A stretch of DNA of 64,000 bases from assembly GCF_000012865.1 (NCBI RefSeq), contig NC_007503.1:1240001-1304000 (forward strand). The letters run 5' to 3'. Source of the stretch: Carboxydothermus hydrogenoformans Z-2901. GTDB lineage: Bacteria > Bacillota > Z-2901 > Carboxydothermales > Carboxydothermaceae. The notes beneath the pieces were generated by a model that searched no databases, was not told where the DNA came from, and saw nothing but the letters and a program-made list of their open reading frames with translations. Below, piece by piece: positions 36,066 to 44,919 of this stretch (positions within the stretch are counted from its first letter, which is position 1; each line of letters starts with the position of its first letter). Made by a program: the position numbers and the translations under genes.

Positions 36066-36719
36066 TTATACCTTTTCAAACAGCTTTAATTGTCCATAAA
36101 AACTTTTTATAGGTTCAAAACTTTTACGATGAATCGGTGAAGGGCCTAAAAGCTCTAAAGCTTCCCGGTGTTCTCTTGTTAAGTACCCTTTATTTTTTTT
36201 AAAGCCGTAACCGGGAAAATCTTTATCGTACTGTTCCATAATTTTATCCCTGATAACTTTTGCCAAAATCGACGCACAAGCAACGGCAAACGAAATCTCA
36301 TCGGCCTTAACCATGGATACCTGTTTACCCGAAAATCCAGTAAGCTTCAGGGCATCCAAAATTAACGCTTCGGGTTTTATACTTAAACTATCGAGGGCAG
36401 CTTTAAAGGCAAATTTTGTCGCTTGGTAGATGTTTAACCGGTCAATTAAGTCCGGCCCTACCACTGCCACAGACCAATCGGTTACCAAATTGATGATTTC
36501 CTCAAAAAGTTTTTCCCGTTTTTTCGACGAGAGTTTTTTAGAATCGTCAACTTCGGGAATATAAATCCCCGGTTTAATTACCACAATAGCAGCCACCACG
36601 GGCCCCGCTACTGGGCCGCGACCAGCTTCATCGCCCCCAGCAACCAGTTCATAACCGGAAGAAAATAGCTGGTTTTCAATTTGCAGATTAAAAGGTAAAT
36701 TATTGTCTAATGTTTTCAT
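36066..36719 (-). CDS. rnhB: Ribonuclease HII
   Basis: RNase HII cleaves RNA in RNA-DNA hybrids and removes single ribonucleotides from DNA. The active-site segment GGDEAGRGPVAGPVV is near the N-terminus, with further acidic residues in ILDALKL and the VKADEISFAVACASILAKV region. I prefer ATG 36719 (MKTLDNNLP); a TTG at 36761 would extend the protein by 14 residues, and neither start has a clear SD. It follows rbgA by about 87 bases on the same strand, its usual partner. The nuo operon begins about 80 bases downstream. Confidence 0.92.
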   Translation of the reverse strand: MKTLDNNLPFNLQIENQLFSSGYELVAGGDEAGRGPVAGPVVAAIVVIKPGIYIPEVDDSKKLSSKKREKLFEEIINLVTDWSVAVVGPDLIDRLNIYQATKFAFKAALDSLSIKPEALILDALKLTGFSGKQVSMVKADEISFAVACASILAKVIRDKIMEQYDKDFPGYGFKKNKGYLTREHREALELLGPSPIHRKSFEPIKSFYGQLKLFEKV

Positions 36720-36806
36720 AACCAAGGTAATATTCGCTATTTTATCGAATTTTCCCTGCAAAATTAAATTAATTTTAAAGTAATTTTAAAGTTATATTTT
36801 TCACAT

Positions 36807-37637
36807 TTAATCCAGTGTATATTTACCTAAGAGGCCCTGACGAAATTCTTTTAAAATTACCAAAGCTACTTTTTGGTAATCAATTTCCTCTCCCCGTAAA
36901 AATAAGCCTCTTCTACGCCCAATTTTTTCATAAATTTCATTGAGATTTTCCGAACCGTTTAAGTTAAATCTATTAAAAAATTCCGGTTTACGATAAGTGC
37001 ACAGTATTTTTAATAGCCAATTGGCAACTTCAATAACCGGTAATACTTCGTCACTTATGGAACCAGTGGCGCCTAACTTTAAGCCAACTTCCATATCTCC
37101 CAATTTCGGCCATAAAACTCCTGGAGTATCCATTAATTCCAGTTTATCGGAAAGTTTAATCCATTGTACACCTCTTGTCACCCCCGGTTTGGCACCGGTT
37201 TTTACCGAACGCTTTAATAACCGATTGATAACGGTTGATTTACCTACATTGGGAATCCCAACCACCATTCCCCGTAATGGCCTGGGGCGAAGCCCTTTTC
37301 CGGACCACTTTTCTTTATACTGTCCGTAAACTTTTTCGATAATGTTCCAGACCTCTTTTAAACCGCCTGTTGCTTTCGATTCAACCAAACAGTAATAAAC
37401 TCCTTCTGGCCAGGGAAGTTTTTTTAAAATTTCTTCGGTTTTTTCGACATCGGCCAGATCTTTTTTATTGAACAAAACAATTCTTGGTTTATTTTTGCAT
37501 ATTTCTTCAATATCGGGATTTTTACTGGACAAAGGAATACGAGCATCTCTTATCTCCAAAACTACATCCACAAGTTTTACCTGAGCAAGTAAGGCTTTTT
37601 TTGTTTTGAACATGTGACCAGGGTACCAATTTATCAT
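36807..37637 (-). CDS. rbgA: Ribosome biogenesis GTPase RbgA (YlqF)
   Basis: RbgA is a circularly permuted GTPase needed for late assembly of the 50S subunit. Motif order is permuted: G4 NKKDLAD comes first, then G1 GIPNVGKST and G3 DTPGVLWP. The N-terminus MINWYPGHMFKTKKAL matches the family. ATG 37637 is preceded by an in-frame TTG at 37640 with slightly better SD spacing; the choice changes one residue. It lies between rplS and rnhB as in many Firmicutes, but lepB, often found here, is absent. The rplS terminator lies about 50 bases upstream. Confidence 0.94.
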   Translation of the reverse strand: MINWYPGHMFKTKKALLAQVKLVDVVLEIRDARIPLSSKNPDIEEICKNKPRIVLFNKKDLADVEKTEEILKKLPWPEGVYYCLVESKATGGLKEVWNIIEKVYGQYKEKWSGKGLRPRPLRGMVVGIPNVGKSTVINRLLKRSVKTGAKPGVTRGVQWIKLSDKLELMDTPGVLWPKLGDMEVGLKLGATGSISDEVLPVIEVANWLLKILCTYRKPEFFNRFNLNGSENLNEIYEKIGRRRGLFLRGEEIDYQKVALVILKEFRQGLLGKYTLD

Positions 37638-37685
37638 CAAAAAGGCTTCTCCCTTCTTAAAAATTTACAAATTTACCTACAATGA

Positions 37686-37713
37686 AAAAAGGGACGAATC
37701 CTCGTCCCTTTTT
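37686..37713 (-). terminator. Intrinsic terminator of rplS
   Basis: GGGACGA pairs with TCGTCCC, flanked by A5/T5 that extend the stem; six Ts follow on the minus strand. The stem overlaps the rplS stop codon. Confidence 0.9.
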
Positions 37714-38053
37714 ATCGCCGCTCAGCAATTCTGGCAGCTTTACCCGTGAGCTTTCTTAAGTAGTAAAGTCTTGCCCTTCTTACCTTACCACGGCGGATAA
37801 CTTCAATTTTTTCAATTCGCGGGGAGTGTAAGGGAAATGTCCGCTCAACGCCAATACCGTAAGAAACCCGGCGAACGGTGAATGTGGCACTTAATCCAGA
37901 GCCTCTTTTCCTTATAACAACTCCCTCATAGGGCTGGATTCTTTCCCGGTTACCTTCAATAACTTTAAAGTAAACTTTTACAGTATCACCGGGACGAAAC
38001 TCAGGAAGGTCTTTTCGTAACTGTTCTTCTTCCAAAGATTTTAGTAAATCCAT
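37712..38053 (-). CDS. rplS: 50S ribosomal protein L19
   Basis: L19 sits at the 30S-50S interface. ATG 38053 ([14 protein letters not shown]) has GGAGGG nine bases upstream and gives 113 residues, the family norm; the open frame runs on to 38149 but overlaps the promoter. Signatures include [20 protein letters not shown] and the basic C-terminus [13 protein letters not shown]. It has its own consensus promoter and a structured leader, then its own terminator, so it can be expressed apart from trmD and rbgA. Confidence 0.97.
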   Translation of the reverse strand: MDLLKSLEEEQLRKDLPEFRPGDTVKVYFKVIEGNRERIQPYEGVVIRKRGSGLSATFTVRRVSYGIGVERTFPLHSPRIEKIEVIRRGKVRRARLYYLRKLTGKAARIAERR

Positions 38054-38074
38054 TACTTTTTCCCTCCTTCCGGC

Positions 38075-38105
38075 ACGTTCATGGAGCCCCTGTCCAGCGG
38101 AACGT
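38075..38105 (-). ncRNA. Structured leader of rplS, likely L19 r-protein leader
   Basis: In the 5' leader, ACGTTC pairs with GAACGT, and an inner TGGA pairs with TCCA around an apical loop. The hairpin lies between the predicted transcription start (about 38114) and the SD, as in the Firmicute L19 leader family (Rfam L19_leader), which is thought to bind L19 for autoregulation. Confidence 0.6.
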
Positions 38106-38120
38106 TTGGTAAGCGTAAAA

Positions 38121-38149
38121 ATTATAACATTTATTTCTTGGCCATGCAA
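38121..38149 (-). promoter_or_regulatory. Strong sigma-A promoter of rplS
   Basis: TTGCAT (38144-38149) and TATAAT (38121-38126) are spaced by 17 bases on the minus strand, with an extended -10 TGT. It lies between the upstream SPOUT methyltransferase gene and rplS. Confidence 0.85.
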
Positions 38150-38154
38150 TAGCC

Positions 38155-38727
38155 TTATTTACAAAACCATTCTTCCCCCAAAAGGCGGTCTAAAATAATA
38201 GCTACAGCGCTTCTAACACTTAAATGGTTATAATCGGTAGGTCCGTATATCGGTTCTAAAATATAGGTAGCACTTTCCATAACCTCTCGGACCAGTCCCC
38301 ACCCGGTACCAAAAAGTAAAAGGTACGGATTTTCGTCATCCTTAATCTTTTTCCTTAAAAAATTATAACTCACCGTGTTGGGATATAAGCGCGCATCAGT
38401 GCTTACAGTTAATGGTTTTTTCCCTTCAATTTTTTCAATATCAAGCATTACATCTTCTAAACTATCAACTAATTTTACAATACGAAACGCTTCCTTACGG
38501 TCGGGATTATAACTGGCCCCGTAGCCCTCCTGCCAAAAGTTCAACACTTTGTTTATTAATTGCTTCATGGTAGAGGAAGGATGCACAATATAATAATTTT
38601 TTATACCATACGTCCGCGAAGAACGCGCAATGTCATGGATATCAAGATTGGTAACCGATGTAGTAACAACTTCCAAATGCTTATTATAAACCGGGTGATG
38701 AACAAGGGCCAGGTAAACATTGCCCAA
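38155..38727 (-). CDS. SPOUT-type RNA methyltransferase (RNA_Me_trans family)
   Basis: The 190-residue protein belongs to a SPOUT-fold family (Pfam RNA_Me_trans) that commonly lies between trmD and rplS in Clostridia. The likely knotted SAM-binding region is [10 protein letters not shown], followed by ILEPIYG and [16 protein letters not shown]. The N-terminus ([12 protein letters not shown]) is also conserved. The RNA target is not known. It follows trmD by two bases. Confidence 0.82.
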   Translation of the reverse strand: MGNVYLALVHHPVYNKHLEVVTTSVTNLDIHDIARSSRTYGIKNYYIVHPSSTMKQLINKVLNFWQEGYGASYNPDRKEAFRIVKLVDSLEDVMLDIEKIEGKKPLTVSTDARLYPNTVSYNFLRKKIKDDENPYLLLFGTGWGLVREVMESATYILEPIYGPTDYNHLSVRSAVAIILDRLLGEEWFCK

Positions 38728-38729
38728 AC

Positions 38730-39491
38730 CTATTCGCTCCTTTCTGGAATCTCATCGATTAACATCGCCAATTCAAAAAAGCCCTGCCATAAAAGAATTT
38801 TTTCTTCTTTGGTAAGCCCCCTTACTTTTAGTAAATCCCGGCGCCGAAAAAGAGTATTTAGAAGGGATTGTTTTTTTCGCCATAAATCTATTTTTTTATG
38901 ATTACCCGAAAGCAAGACCTCCGGAACTTCCAGTCCTCGGAAATTACGAGGACGGGTATAGTGAGGATACTCTAAGAGCTGGTCACTAAAACTTTCCTCC
39001 TCGGCCGATACTTCATCACCCAATACTCCGGGAACCAAACGAGCCACCGCATCGATAATTACCATAGCGGCAATTTCACCGCCGGTTAATATGTAATCAC
39101 CAATCGAAATTTCTTCATCAACAATTAACTGGCGAACTCGCTCGTCAATACCTTCATAGTGACCGCAAATAAAAATTAAATGTTCCTTTTGGGAAAGCTC
39201 CCGGGCAAGCTTTTGATTAAATTTTCTTCCTTGGGGTGAAAGCATGATGGTAAATGAATTGTTCTTGGGAATTGCTTCGTATGCCTTAATTATAGGTTCA
39301 ACTTTCATGACCATACCGGCACCACCACCGTAAGGTTTATCATCGGCCTGGTGATGCCGGTCAGTAGTAAAATCGCGAATATTAATGTAGTTTATTGTTA
39401 TTATCCCTTTTTCTTGGGCCTTTTTTAAAATACTGCTGTTAAGGGGTCCGTAAAACATTTCAGGAAAAAGAGTTAAGATATCTATTTTCAT
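38730..39491 (-). CDS. trmD: tRNA (guanine-N1)-methyltransferase TrmD
   Basis: TrmD methylates N1 of G37 in tRNAs and prevents +1 frameshifts. The SPOUT knot motifs are [15 protein letters not shown] and [13 protein letters not shown], with MDVL-type start [13 protein letters not shown] and the [11 protein letters not shown] segment. Length 253 is usual. Its start overlaps the rimM stop by one base, and the two genes work on ribosome and tRNA quality together. Confidence 0.97.
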   Translation of the reverse strand: MKIDILTLFPEMFYGPLNSSILKKAQEKGIITINYINIRDFTTDRHHQADDKPYGGGAGMVMKVEPIIKAYEAIPKNNSFTIMLSPQGRKFNQKLARELSQKEHLIFICGHYEGIDERVRQLIVDEEISIGDYILTGGEIAAMVIIDAVARLVPGVLGDEVSAEEESFSDQLLEYPHYTRPRNFRGLEVPEVLLSGNHKKIDLWRKKQSLLNTLFRRRDLLKVRGLTKEEKILLWQGFFELAMLIDEIPERSE

Positions 39492-40009
39492 TATTTTTTT
39501 TCCTCCAACATCCCCGGCAAAAGTTCAACCTTGATAAAACCTTCAGGTAAATTTACTTCTTTAACGAATACCTTAATAAAAGGCAGGAGCAATTCTTTAT
39601 CATGGATGGTATCAATAACCAACAAATCATTAGCGGGATTTTTTAAAACCGTACGAACTACCCCTATTTTCTGGTAATTTAAATCATAAACGGTAAGGCC
39701 TTTTAATTGAAAAAGGTAAAACTCATTTTCTTTAAGCTGGACAATTTCGTTTTTTGGGATTTTCAGGTAACCAAAGATTAACTTATTTGCCTCTTTAATA
39801 TCATTAATTTCCATAAATTTTACCAAAATTCGCTCGGCCTGTAATTGCACCTCTTCGATACGCAGGGGAAAAATCTCATCTTCTTTTTCCCAAAATACCC
39901 TTTCGGTATTTAAAAACCGCTGAGGATGATCGGTTAAGGGTTCTACTTTTACCCATCCCTCAATCCCAAAGGTTCCAAGAACGTAGCCTATAGCAATTAA
40001 ATTATTCAT
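39491..40009 (-). CDS. rimM: Ribosome maturation factor RimM
   Basis: RimM aids processing and assembly of the 30S head. The N-terminal beta-barrel ([21 protein letters not shown]) and the C-terminal PRC-barrel ([18 protein letters not shown], ending [12 protein letters not shown]) are both present. Length 172 is normal. A terminator lies 20 bases upstream, after khpA, so rimM needs read-through or a promoter within this short gap. Confidence 0.95.
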   Translation of the reverse strand: MNNLIAIGYVLGTFGIEGWVKVEPLTDHPQRFLNTERVFWEKEDEIFPLRIEEVQLQAERILVKFMEINDIKEANKLIFGYLKIPKNEIVQLKENEFYLFQLKGLTVYDLNYQKIGVVRTVLKNPANDLLVIDTIHDKELLLPFIKVFVKEVNLPEGFIKVELLPGMLEEKK

Positions 40010-40027
40010 TTCCCATCACCTTTTAAA

Positions 40028-40052
40028 AAAAAGGGGCAAAAAGCCCCTTTTT
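40028..40052 (-). terminator. Terminator/attenuator between khpA and rimM
   Basis: AAAAAGGGGC pairs with GCCCCTTTTT around AAAAA, starting at the khpA stop; a run of Ts follows on the minus strand. It would limit read-through into rimM-trmD. Confidence 0.85.
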
Positions 40053-40278
40053 ATACTATCTCTAAGATTACTTTCTTTTTTTCTTTCGAAGCTGCAGCCT
40101 TAACCAGTGTTCGTAAAGCTTTAGCAATTCTACCTTGCTTACCAATAATTTTTCCCACATCTTGAGGTGCAACTTTTAATTCAATTAAGATTGCTTTTTC
40201 GCCTTCGGCAACGGTTACTACCACTTCATCCGGATTATCAACCAATGATTTTGCTAAAACCTCAACTAATCTTTTCAT
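40051..40278 (-). CDS. khpA: KH-domain RNA-binding protein KhpA
   Basis: The 75-residue protein is a single KH domain with the GxxG loop in IGKQGRIAKAL, the pattern of KhpA (YlqC), which pairs with KhpB/Jag and affects cell elongation and division in Firmicutes. It lies between rpsP and rimM as usual. The stop codon is part of the terminator stem. Confidence 0.93.
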   Translation of the reverse strand: MKRLVEVLAKSLVDNPDEVVVTVAEGEKAILIELKVAPQDVGKIIGKQGRIAKALRTLVKAAASKEKKKVILEIV

Positions 40279-40296
40279 AAGTCCACCTCTCGGTGT

Positions 40297-40557
40297 CTAT
40301 TTTTGCTGAAATTTTTGTAAAACCCCGGCTTTTCTAAAAAGAGCGCGGGCAGTTTCGGTTAGCTGGGCACCTTTTTTAAGCCAGTCCAGAGCTTTTTCTT
40401 CGTTAATAACTACTGCCGCCGGCTGCTTCACCGGATCATAATAACCAATCTCATCAATAACGCGGCCATCCCGCGGCGAACGGGCATCGGCCACTACCAC
40501 CCGATAAAAGGGATTATTCTTTGCCCCCATTCTTTTCAAGCGTATTTTTACTGCCAT
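40297..40557 (-). CDS. rpsP: 30S ribosomal protein S16
   Basis: S16 is an early 30S assembly protein. The 86-residue sequence begins [32 protein letters not shown] in conserved fashion (residues 1-32) and has IDEIGYYDP. It lies 36 bases after ffh and 18 before khpA. Confidence 0.97.
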   Translation of the reverse strand: MAVKIRLKRMGAKNNPFYRVVVADARSPRDGRVIDEIGYYDPVKQPAAVVINEEKALDWLKKGAQLTETARALFRKAGVLQKFQQK

Positions 40558-40593
40558 TATTTCACCTCCCTTATTAGGTTTCCAATTGCTATT

Positions 40594-41934
40594 TTATGAA
40601 AAGAAGGGAAACTTAATTTTTTTGCCTTTTTTTAACTGTTTCTCCATACCACCAAATTGTTTCATCAATTTCTTCATCTGTTCAAATTGCTTTAACAACC
40701 GGTTAACCTCTTGAATCGAAGTTCCGCTACCTTTAGCAATACGCTTTTTTCGGCTACCATCAATAATTTCCGGCTTTCTTCTTTCTTCGGGAGTCATGGA
40801 ATAAATAATAGCTTCGATGTGTTTTAGCTCTTTTTCATCAACCATCCCCGCAATATCTTTTACTTTACCCATCCCAGGAATCATTCCCAGTAATTGCTCT
40901 AACGGCCCCATCTTCTTTATTTGCTGCATGGAATCCAAAAAATCTTCCAAATCAAACTCCCTGCTTTTTAATTTTTCCTGCATTTTCTGGGCTTTTTCTG
41001 CATCTAAGGCTTCTTTAGCTTTTTCAATCAGGGTTAAAACGTCACCCATACCCAAAATACGGGAAGCCATTCGATCTGGATAAAAAGGCTCCAAGTTTTC
41101 AATTTTTTCACCCATTCCCGCAAACTTAATCGGGCATCCGGTTACAGCCTTAACCGATAAGGCTGCACCCCCTTTAGTATCCCCATCTAATTTGGTAAGA
41201 ATCACCCCGGTTAAACCTAACTCATCGTTGAAACTTTTTGCCACATTTACCGCATCCTGACCGGTCATGGCGTCCACAACCAACAGTATCTCGTGGGGAT
41301 GAACCACATCCTTGATTTTCTTTAGTTCATCCATCAATTCTTCATTGATGTGCAAGCGTCCTGCAGTATCAATTATGACGTAATTTTTTAAGTTTGACTT
41401 GGCAAAATTAATCGAAGCTTTGGCAATATCTACCGGTGACTGCTCTCCCATCGTAAATACCGGCACGTCAATGGTATCACCTAAAACCTGGAGCTGTTTG
41501 ATTGCCGCTGGGCGGTAAACGTCCGCAGCTACTAAAAGCGGTTTCTTCCCCTGTTTTTTTAATAAATAGGCTAACTTGGCAGCGGTAGTAGTCTTACCGG
41601 CCCCCTGCAAGCCCACAAGCATAATAATTGTTGGAGGCGAACCGGCATCATTTAATTTTGCATTGGTTTTTCCCATTAAATTTATTAATTCTTCATGAAC
41701 AATTTTTATTACCTGCTGCCCCGGGGTTAAACTTTCCAGTACTTCATGACCAACTGCTTTTTCTTTTACTTTAGCAATAAAATCTTTGACTACCTGAAAA
41801 TTAACATCAGCTTCCAAAAGAGCTATCCGCACTTCCCTGAGTGCCAGGTTAACATCTTCTTCGGTTAATCTTCCCTTACCTTTTAGCTTTTTAAAAACTT
41901 CCTGAAGTTTATTTGACAGGTTTTCAAAAACCAT
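40594..41934 (-). CDS. ffh: Signal recognition particle GTPase Ffh
   Basis: Ffh binds signal sequences and the SRP RNA and pairs with FtsY at the membrane. NG-domain motifs are GLQGAGKTTTAAKL, DTAGRL and TKLDGDTKGG, and the C-terminal M domain has the RNA-binding GSGTSIQEVNRLLKQF segment and a Met-rich tail (MKKLMKQFGGMEKQLKKG). Length 446 is typical. It follows ylxM by 14 bases. FtsY is encoded at 48961-49872. Confidence 0.97.
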   Translation of the reverse strand: MVFENLSNKLQEVFKKLKGKGRLTEEDVNLALREVRIALLEADVNFQVVKDFIAKVKEKAVGHEVLESLTPGQQVIKIVHEELINLMGKTNAKLNDAGSPPTIIMLVGLQGAGKTTTAAKLAYLLKKQGKKPLLVAADVYRPAAIKQLQVLGDTIDVPVFTMGEQSPVDIAKASINFAKSNLKNYVIIDTAGRLHINEELMDELKKIKDVVHPHEILLVVDAMTGQDAVNVAKSFNDELGLTGVILTKLDGDTKGGAALSVKAVTGCPIKFAGMGEKIENLEPFYPDRMASRILGMGDVLTLIEKAKEALDAEKAQKMQEKLKSREFDLEDFLDSMQQIKKMGPLEQLLGMIPGMGKVKDIAGMVDEKELKHIEAIIYSMTPEERRKPEIIDGSRKKRIAKGSGTSIQEVNRLLKQFEQMKKLMKQFGGMEKQLKKGKKIKFPFFS

Positions 41935-41948
41935 TTCATCCGCTCCCG

Positions 41949-42290
41949 CTAATCAAATAAATTTTTAATTTCTTCAAAATAAGGTAATAAAAGTTTATAG
42001 TTATCTTCACCCAGTAACTCTTGCATTTTCATTAGGATATTATTATACCGGGCTATTTTTTGTTCATTTTTTCTTAATAAACCGAGTTTTTCTTCAAAAA
42101 TGTTTAACTGCCGTATAGCCCGCTGTAAAATGTCATAAACTCCCTGCCGGCTTATTTTTAAATACTCGGCAATTTCCGCTAAAGACCAATTTTCGATATA
42201 ATAAAGTTCAAGAATTTCCCGTTGTTTTTCGGTCAATAAACCTCCATAAAGTTCTAACAAGCTTCCGTTTCGGGCAAATTCATCAATCAT
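41949..42290 (-). CDS. ylxM: YlxM-family SRP-associated helix-turn-helix protein
   Basis: YlxM proteins have a sigma-70-region-4-like HTH (LTEKQREILELYYIENWSLAEI, about residues 20-41) and are always near ffh; YlxM stimulates SRP GTPase function in Streptococcus. I chose ATG 42290 (MIDEFARNG), preceded by AGGTGA; a TTG at 42305 has no SD. The product is 113 residues. It is the first gene of the ylxM-ffh-rpsP-khpA operon, with a good promoter about 40 bases upstream. Confidence 0.92.
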   Translation of the reverse strand: MIDEFARNGSLLELYGGLLTEKQREILELYYIENWSLAEIAEYLKISRQGVYDILQRAIRQLNIFEEKLGLLRKNEQKIARYNNILMKMQELLGEDNYKLLLPYFEEIKNLFD

Positions 42291-42315
42291 TTTTTCACCT
42301 GTCAAGTATTTAACC

Positions 42316-42344
42316 TTTACAGTAGTATTTTATTTATATATACT
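42316..42344 (+). promoter_or_regulatory. Sigma-A promoter of the class III aminotransferase gene
   Basis: TTTACA (42316-42321) and TATACT (42339-42344) are separated by 17 bases. It overlaps the oppositely directed ylxM promoter. Confidence 0.7.
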
Positions 42345-42355
42345 TAAATTGTCAA
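42327..42355 (-). promoter_or_regulatory. Sigma-A promoter of the ylxM-ffh operon
   Basis: Consensus TTGACA (42350-42355) and TAAAAT (42327-42332) are spaced by 17 bases on the minus strand. Its sequence is interleaved with the plus-strand promoter. Confidence 0.8.
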
Positions 42356-42378
42356 GGAAAAAAGAAGGAGGCAAGAAA

Positions 42379-43752
42379 ATGGAACTTATTACCTTGGAGC
42401 AAGCTTTAACCTTAACCCGTCAGGATATCCGGGACCTCTACCGTGAGTACGTTAACGAAAGTTTAGCAACCCTTTTAAGTTTATTGGAATTTGATAAACA
42501 GTTTGTTAAAGCTAAGGGAACAAAAGTTTGGGACAATGAGGGAAATATTTATCTCGACTTTTTAGGAGGTTATGGTAGCTTAAACTTCGGTCACAATCCA
42601 GAGGAAATCTGGGAAGCGGTAAAAATGGTGGAAGAACTGCCCAATCTTTTGCAGGCCTCGATAGGTCAGTTAATTGGAGCAGCTGCCTACAATTTAGCAA
42701 AAATAACTCCTGGTAATTTAAAGCGGGTATTTTTTGGTAATTCTGGAGCAGAAGCTGTGGAAGGAGCGCTGAAGCTCGCCAGAATTTATACCGGACGTCC
42801 GGGCATTGTTTATGCTCACAATTCTTTTCACGGAAAATCTTTTGGCGCCCTTTCCGTTACCGGTAGGCAAAAGTACCAAACACCTTTTACCCCCCTCTTA
42901 CCCGAATGCTATCCCGTAACATACGGAGATTTAGACGAATTGGAGAATATCTTAAAATCCAAACCCATCGCAGCCTTTATTGTAGAACCAATTCAAGGTG
43001 AGGGTGGCGTTGTTGTTCCTCCGCAAGGCTATTTAAAAAATGCCTTAGAACTTTGCCATAAATACGGAGCACTGTTAATAGTGGATGAAATCCAAACCGG
43101 TTTTGGTAGAACTGGTAAAGTCTTTGCGGTAGAATATGACGAAATTGTCCCCGATATCATGTGTGTGGCTAAATCCCTGGGCGGTGGAGTTATGCCTGTG
43201 GGTGCGTATATAACCACTGATACTATCTGGAAAAAAGCTTACGGTTCCACCGATAAAGCAACCCTGCATACTTCTACTTTTGGGGGAAATACTAAGGCAA
43301 TGGCAGCAGTGATCAAAGCAATTGAGCTTTTAGTGAAGTGGGATTTAGCAAAAAAAGCCAAAGAACTTGGGGATTACTTATTGAGCCAGTTAAGTTCACT
43401 GCAAACCTCCTATCCCCTGATTAAAGAAGTCCGAGGTAAAGGTCTTTTAATTGGGCTCGAATTCAACGAACCCCAGGGCTTATTAAATAAAATTCCCGGG
43501 CTAACAAATCTCGCCCGGGAGTATACCGGCAGCTTTGTCGCTGGACTGTTAATGAATAAGCACAGGATTATTACCGCATATACCCTGAATAATCCTAATG
43601 TAATTCGCTTAGAACCACCCCTTATTGTAGAAAAAGAAGAATTGGACAGGTTAATCTATGCTTTAAAGGATATTTTTGAAAGCCACAGTAGTTTTTTAGG
43701 GGTAGCATCGGCCAACCTTAAAACGGTTATCGGCTCCCTTTTTAAGAGATAA
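42379..43752 (+). CDS. Class III aminotransferase, putrescine-aminotransferase-like
   Basis: This fold-type I PLP enzyme transfers an amino group from an omega-amine or similar substrate. Motifs are NSGAEAVEGALKLAR, VDEIQTGFGRTG and the cofactor Lys in CVAKSLGGGVMPVGAY. ATG 42379 (MELITLEQ) has GGAGG seven bases upstream, giving about 457 residues; this length and the N-terminal extension suit putrescine aminotransferase more than acetylornithine aminotransferase, but the substrate is not proven. The gene is monocistronic, with its promoter interleaved with that of ylxM, and its last 11 bases overlap the convergent rRNA methyltransferase gene. Confidence 0.82.
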   Translation: MELITLEQALTLTRQDIRDLYREYVNESLATLLSLLEFDKQFVKAKGTKVWDNEGNIYLDFLGGYGSLNFGHNPEEIWEAVKMVEELPNLLQASIGQLIGAAAYNLAKITPGNLKRVFFGNSGAEAVEGALKLARIYTGRPGIVYAHNSFHGKSFGALSVTGRQKYQTPFTPLLPECYPVTYGDLDELENILKSKPIAAFIVEPIQGEGGVVVPPQGYLKNALELCHKYGALLIVDEIQTGFGRTGKVFAVEYDEIVPDIMCVAKSLGGGVMPVGAYITTDTIWKKAYGSTDKATLHTSTFGGNTKAMAAVIKAIELLVKWDLAKKAKELGDYLLSQLSSLQTSYPLIKEVRGKGLLIGLEFNEPQGLLNKIPGLTNLAREYTGSFVAGLLMNKHRIITAYTLNNPNVIRLEPPLIVEKEELDRLIYALKDIFESHSSFLGVASANLKTVIGSLFKR

Positions 43753-44914
43753 CTTGTAAAATGAAAAACTTCAAATAATACGTTTCGGGTGAGGAGAGGA
43801 GCATCGGGTGATCTTTAGCTTGCCGCCGGGCTTCAATAATCCTCACTCTTTTTTTGGCATCAAACGCCGCCTCAGAAATCACATTCCAGAATAAATCTTC
43901 GGTTAAATGATACGAACAGGAACTGGTGACTAAAATACCCCCCTCATTTAAAAGCTTCAAAGCCCTTAGATTTATCTCTTTATAACCCCTTATGGCCCCA
44001 GGTAAAGCTTCTTTACTTTTGGTAAAGGCAGGAGGGTCTAAAATTACAATATCGAAATTTGCTCTATTCTTTTCCAGTTCGCGCAGGTAGTCAAAACAGT
44101 TCGCCTCGATAAAGAAAATTTTATCCTGAAATCCGTTTAATACAGCATTTTCCTGGGCCCGGGTTATCGCCTCGGAAGAAATATCTACCCCAATTACTTC
44201 TTTTGCTCCAAACCCGGCAGCATAAACGGAAAAAGCTCCCGTATGACAAAAACAATCCAGTACTTTTTTTCCATGGAAAAAAGGTTTTAAAGCTAAACGA
44301 TTTTCTCTCTGGTCCAAAAAATAACCGGTTTTATGACCTTCTTTTATATTCACCGAAAATTTAAAGCCATTTTCGTTAATTACCACCAGTTCCGGTACTT
44401 CGCCAGCTAAGAGTCCGGTTGCAAGGGGTAATCCCTCCTTGGTCCGCACCGGAACATCGCTTCTTTCATAAATACCCCTGGGTTTTATAACTTCCATTAA
44501 GGCCTCAACAATTAACGGTTTTAATTTTTCAATACCATAAGTTAAACTCTGCAACACCAAGTAATCTCCAAAACGGTCCACAATTAAACCGGGAATTTGA
44601 TCGGCTTCTCCGTATATCAAACGGTAAGCATCGGTATTGGAAACTACCGAGGAACGATACTGATAAGCTTTAATTATTTTCTTTTTAATCCAGTCATAGT
44701 TTATCTCTTCGTCGTGAAAAGACATTATTCTTACCGCAATTTGAGAGTTACTATTATAATAACCAATTCCTACAAAACGGTTATTATGGTCCAAAACACG
44801 AACTAATTCCCCCGGAGAATACGGGTATTGAGCGGCTAATTCGGTTTTATAAATCCAGGGATGGCCTCTGTAAACCCGATGGTTTCTCCCTTTTGTTAGA
44901 CGTACCGTTTGCAC
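43742..44914 (-). CDS. rlmI: Class I 23S rRNA (cytosine-C5)-methyltransferase, RlmI-like
   Basis: The 390-residue protein has an N-terminal PUA domain (VRLTKGRNHRVYRGHPWIYK) and a Rossmann methyltransferase domain with VLDCFCHTGAFSVYAA and ILDPPAFTKSK, then TSSCSYHL. This matches RlmI/YccW, which makes m5C1962 in E. coli 23S rRNA; the Bacillus-type relatives may have other targets. It lies five bases after the amidohydrolase gene at the end of the salvage cluster, though its function is unrelated. No clear terminator follows. Confidence 0.88.
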   Translation of the reverse strand: MQTVRLTKGRNHRVYRGHPWIYKTELAAQYPYSPGELVRVLDHNNRFVGIGYYNSNSQIAVRIMSFHDEEINYDWIKKKIIKAYQYRSSVVSNTDAYRLIYGEADQIPGLIVDRFGDYLVLQSLTYGIEKLKPLIVEALMEVIKPRGIYERSDVPVRTKEGLPLATGLLAGEVPELVVINENGFKFSVNIKEGHKTGYFLDQRENRLALKPFFHGKKVLDCFCHTGAFSVYAAGFGAKEVIGVDISSEAITRAQENAVLNGFQDKIFFIEANCFDYLRELEKNRANFDIVILDPPAFTKSKEALPGAIRGYKEINLRALKLLNEGGILVTSSCSYHLTEDLFWNVISEAAFDAKKRVRIIEARRQAKDHPMLLSSPETYYLKFFILQVIS

Positions 44915-44919
44915 TTTAT

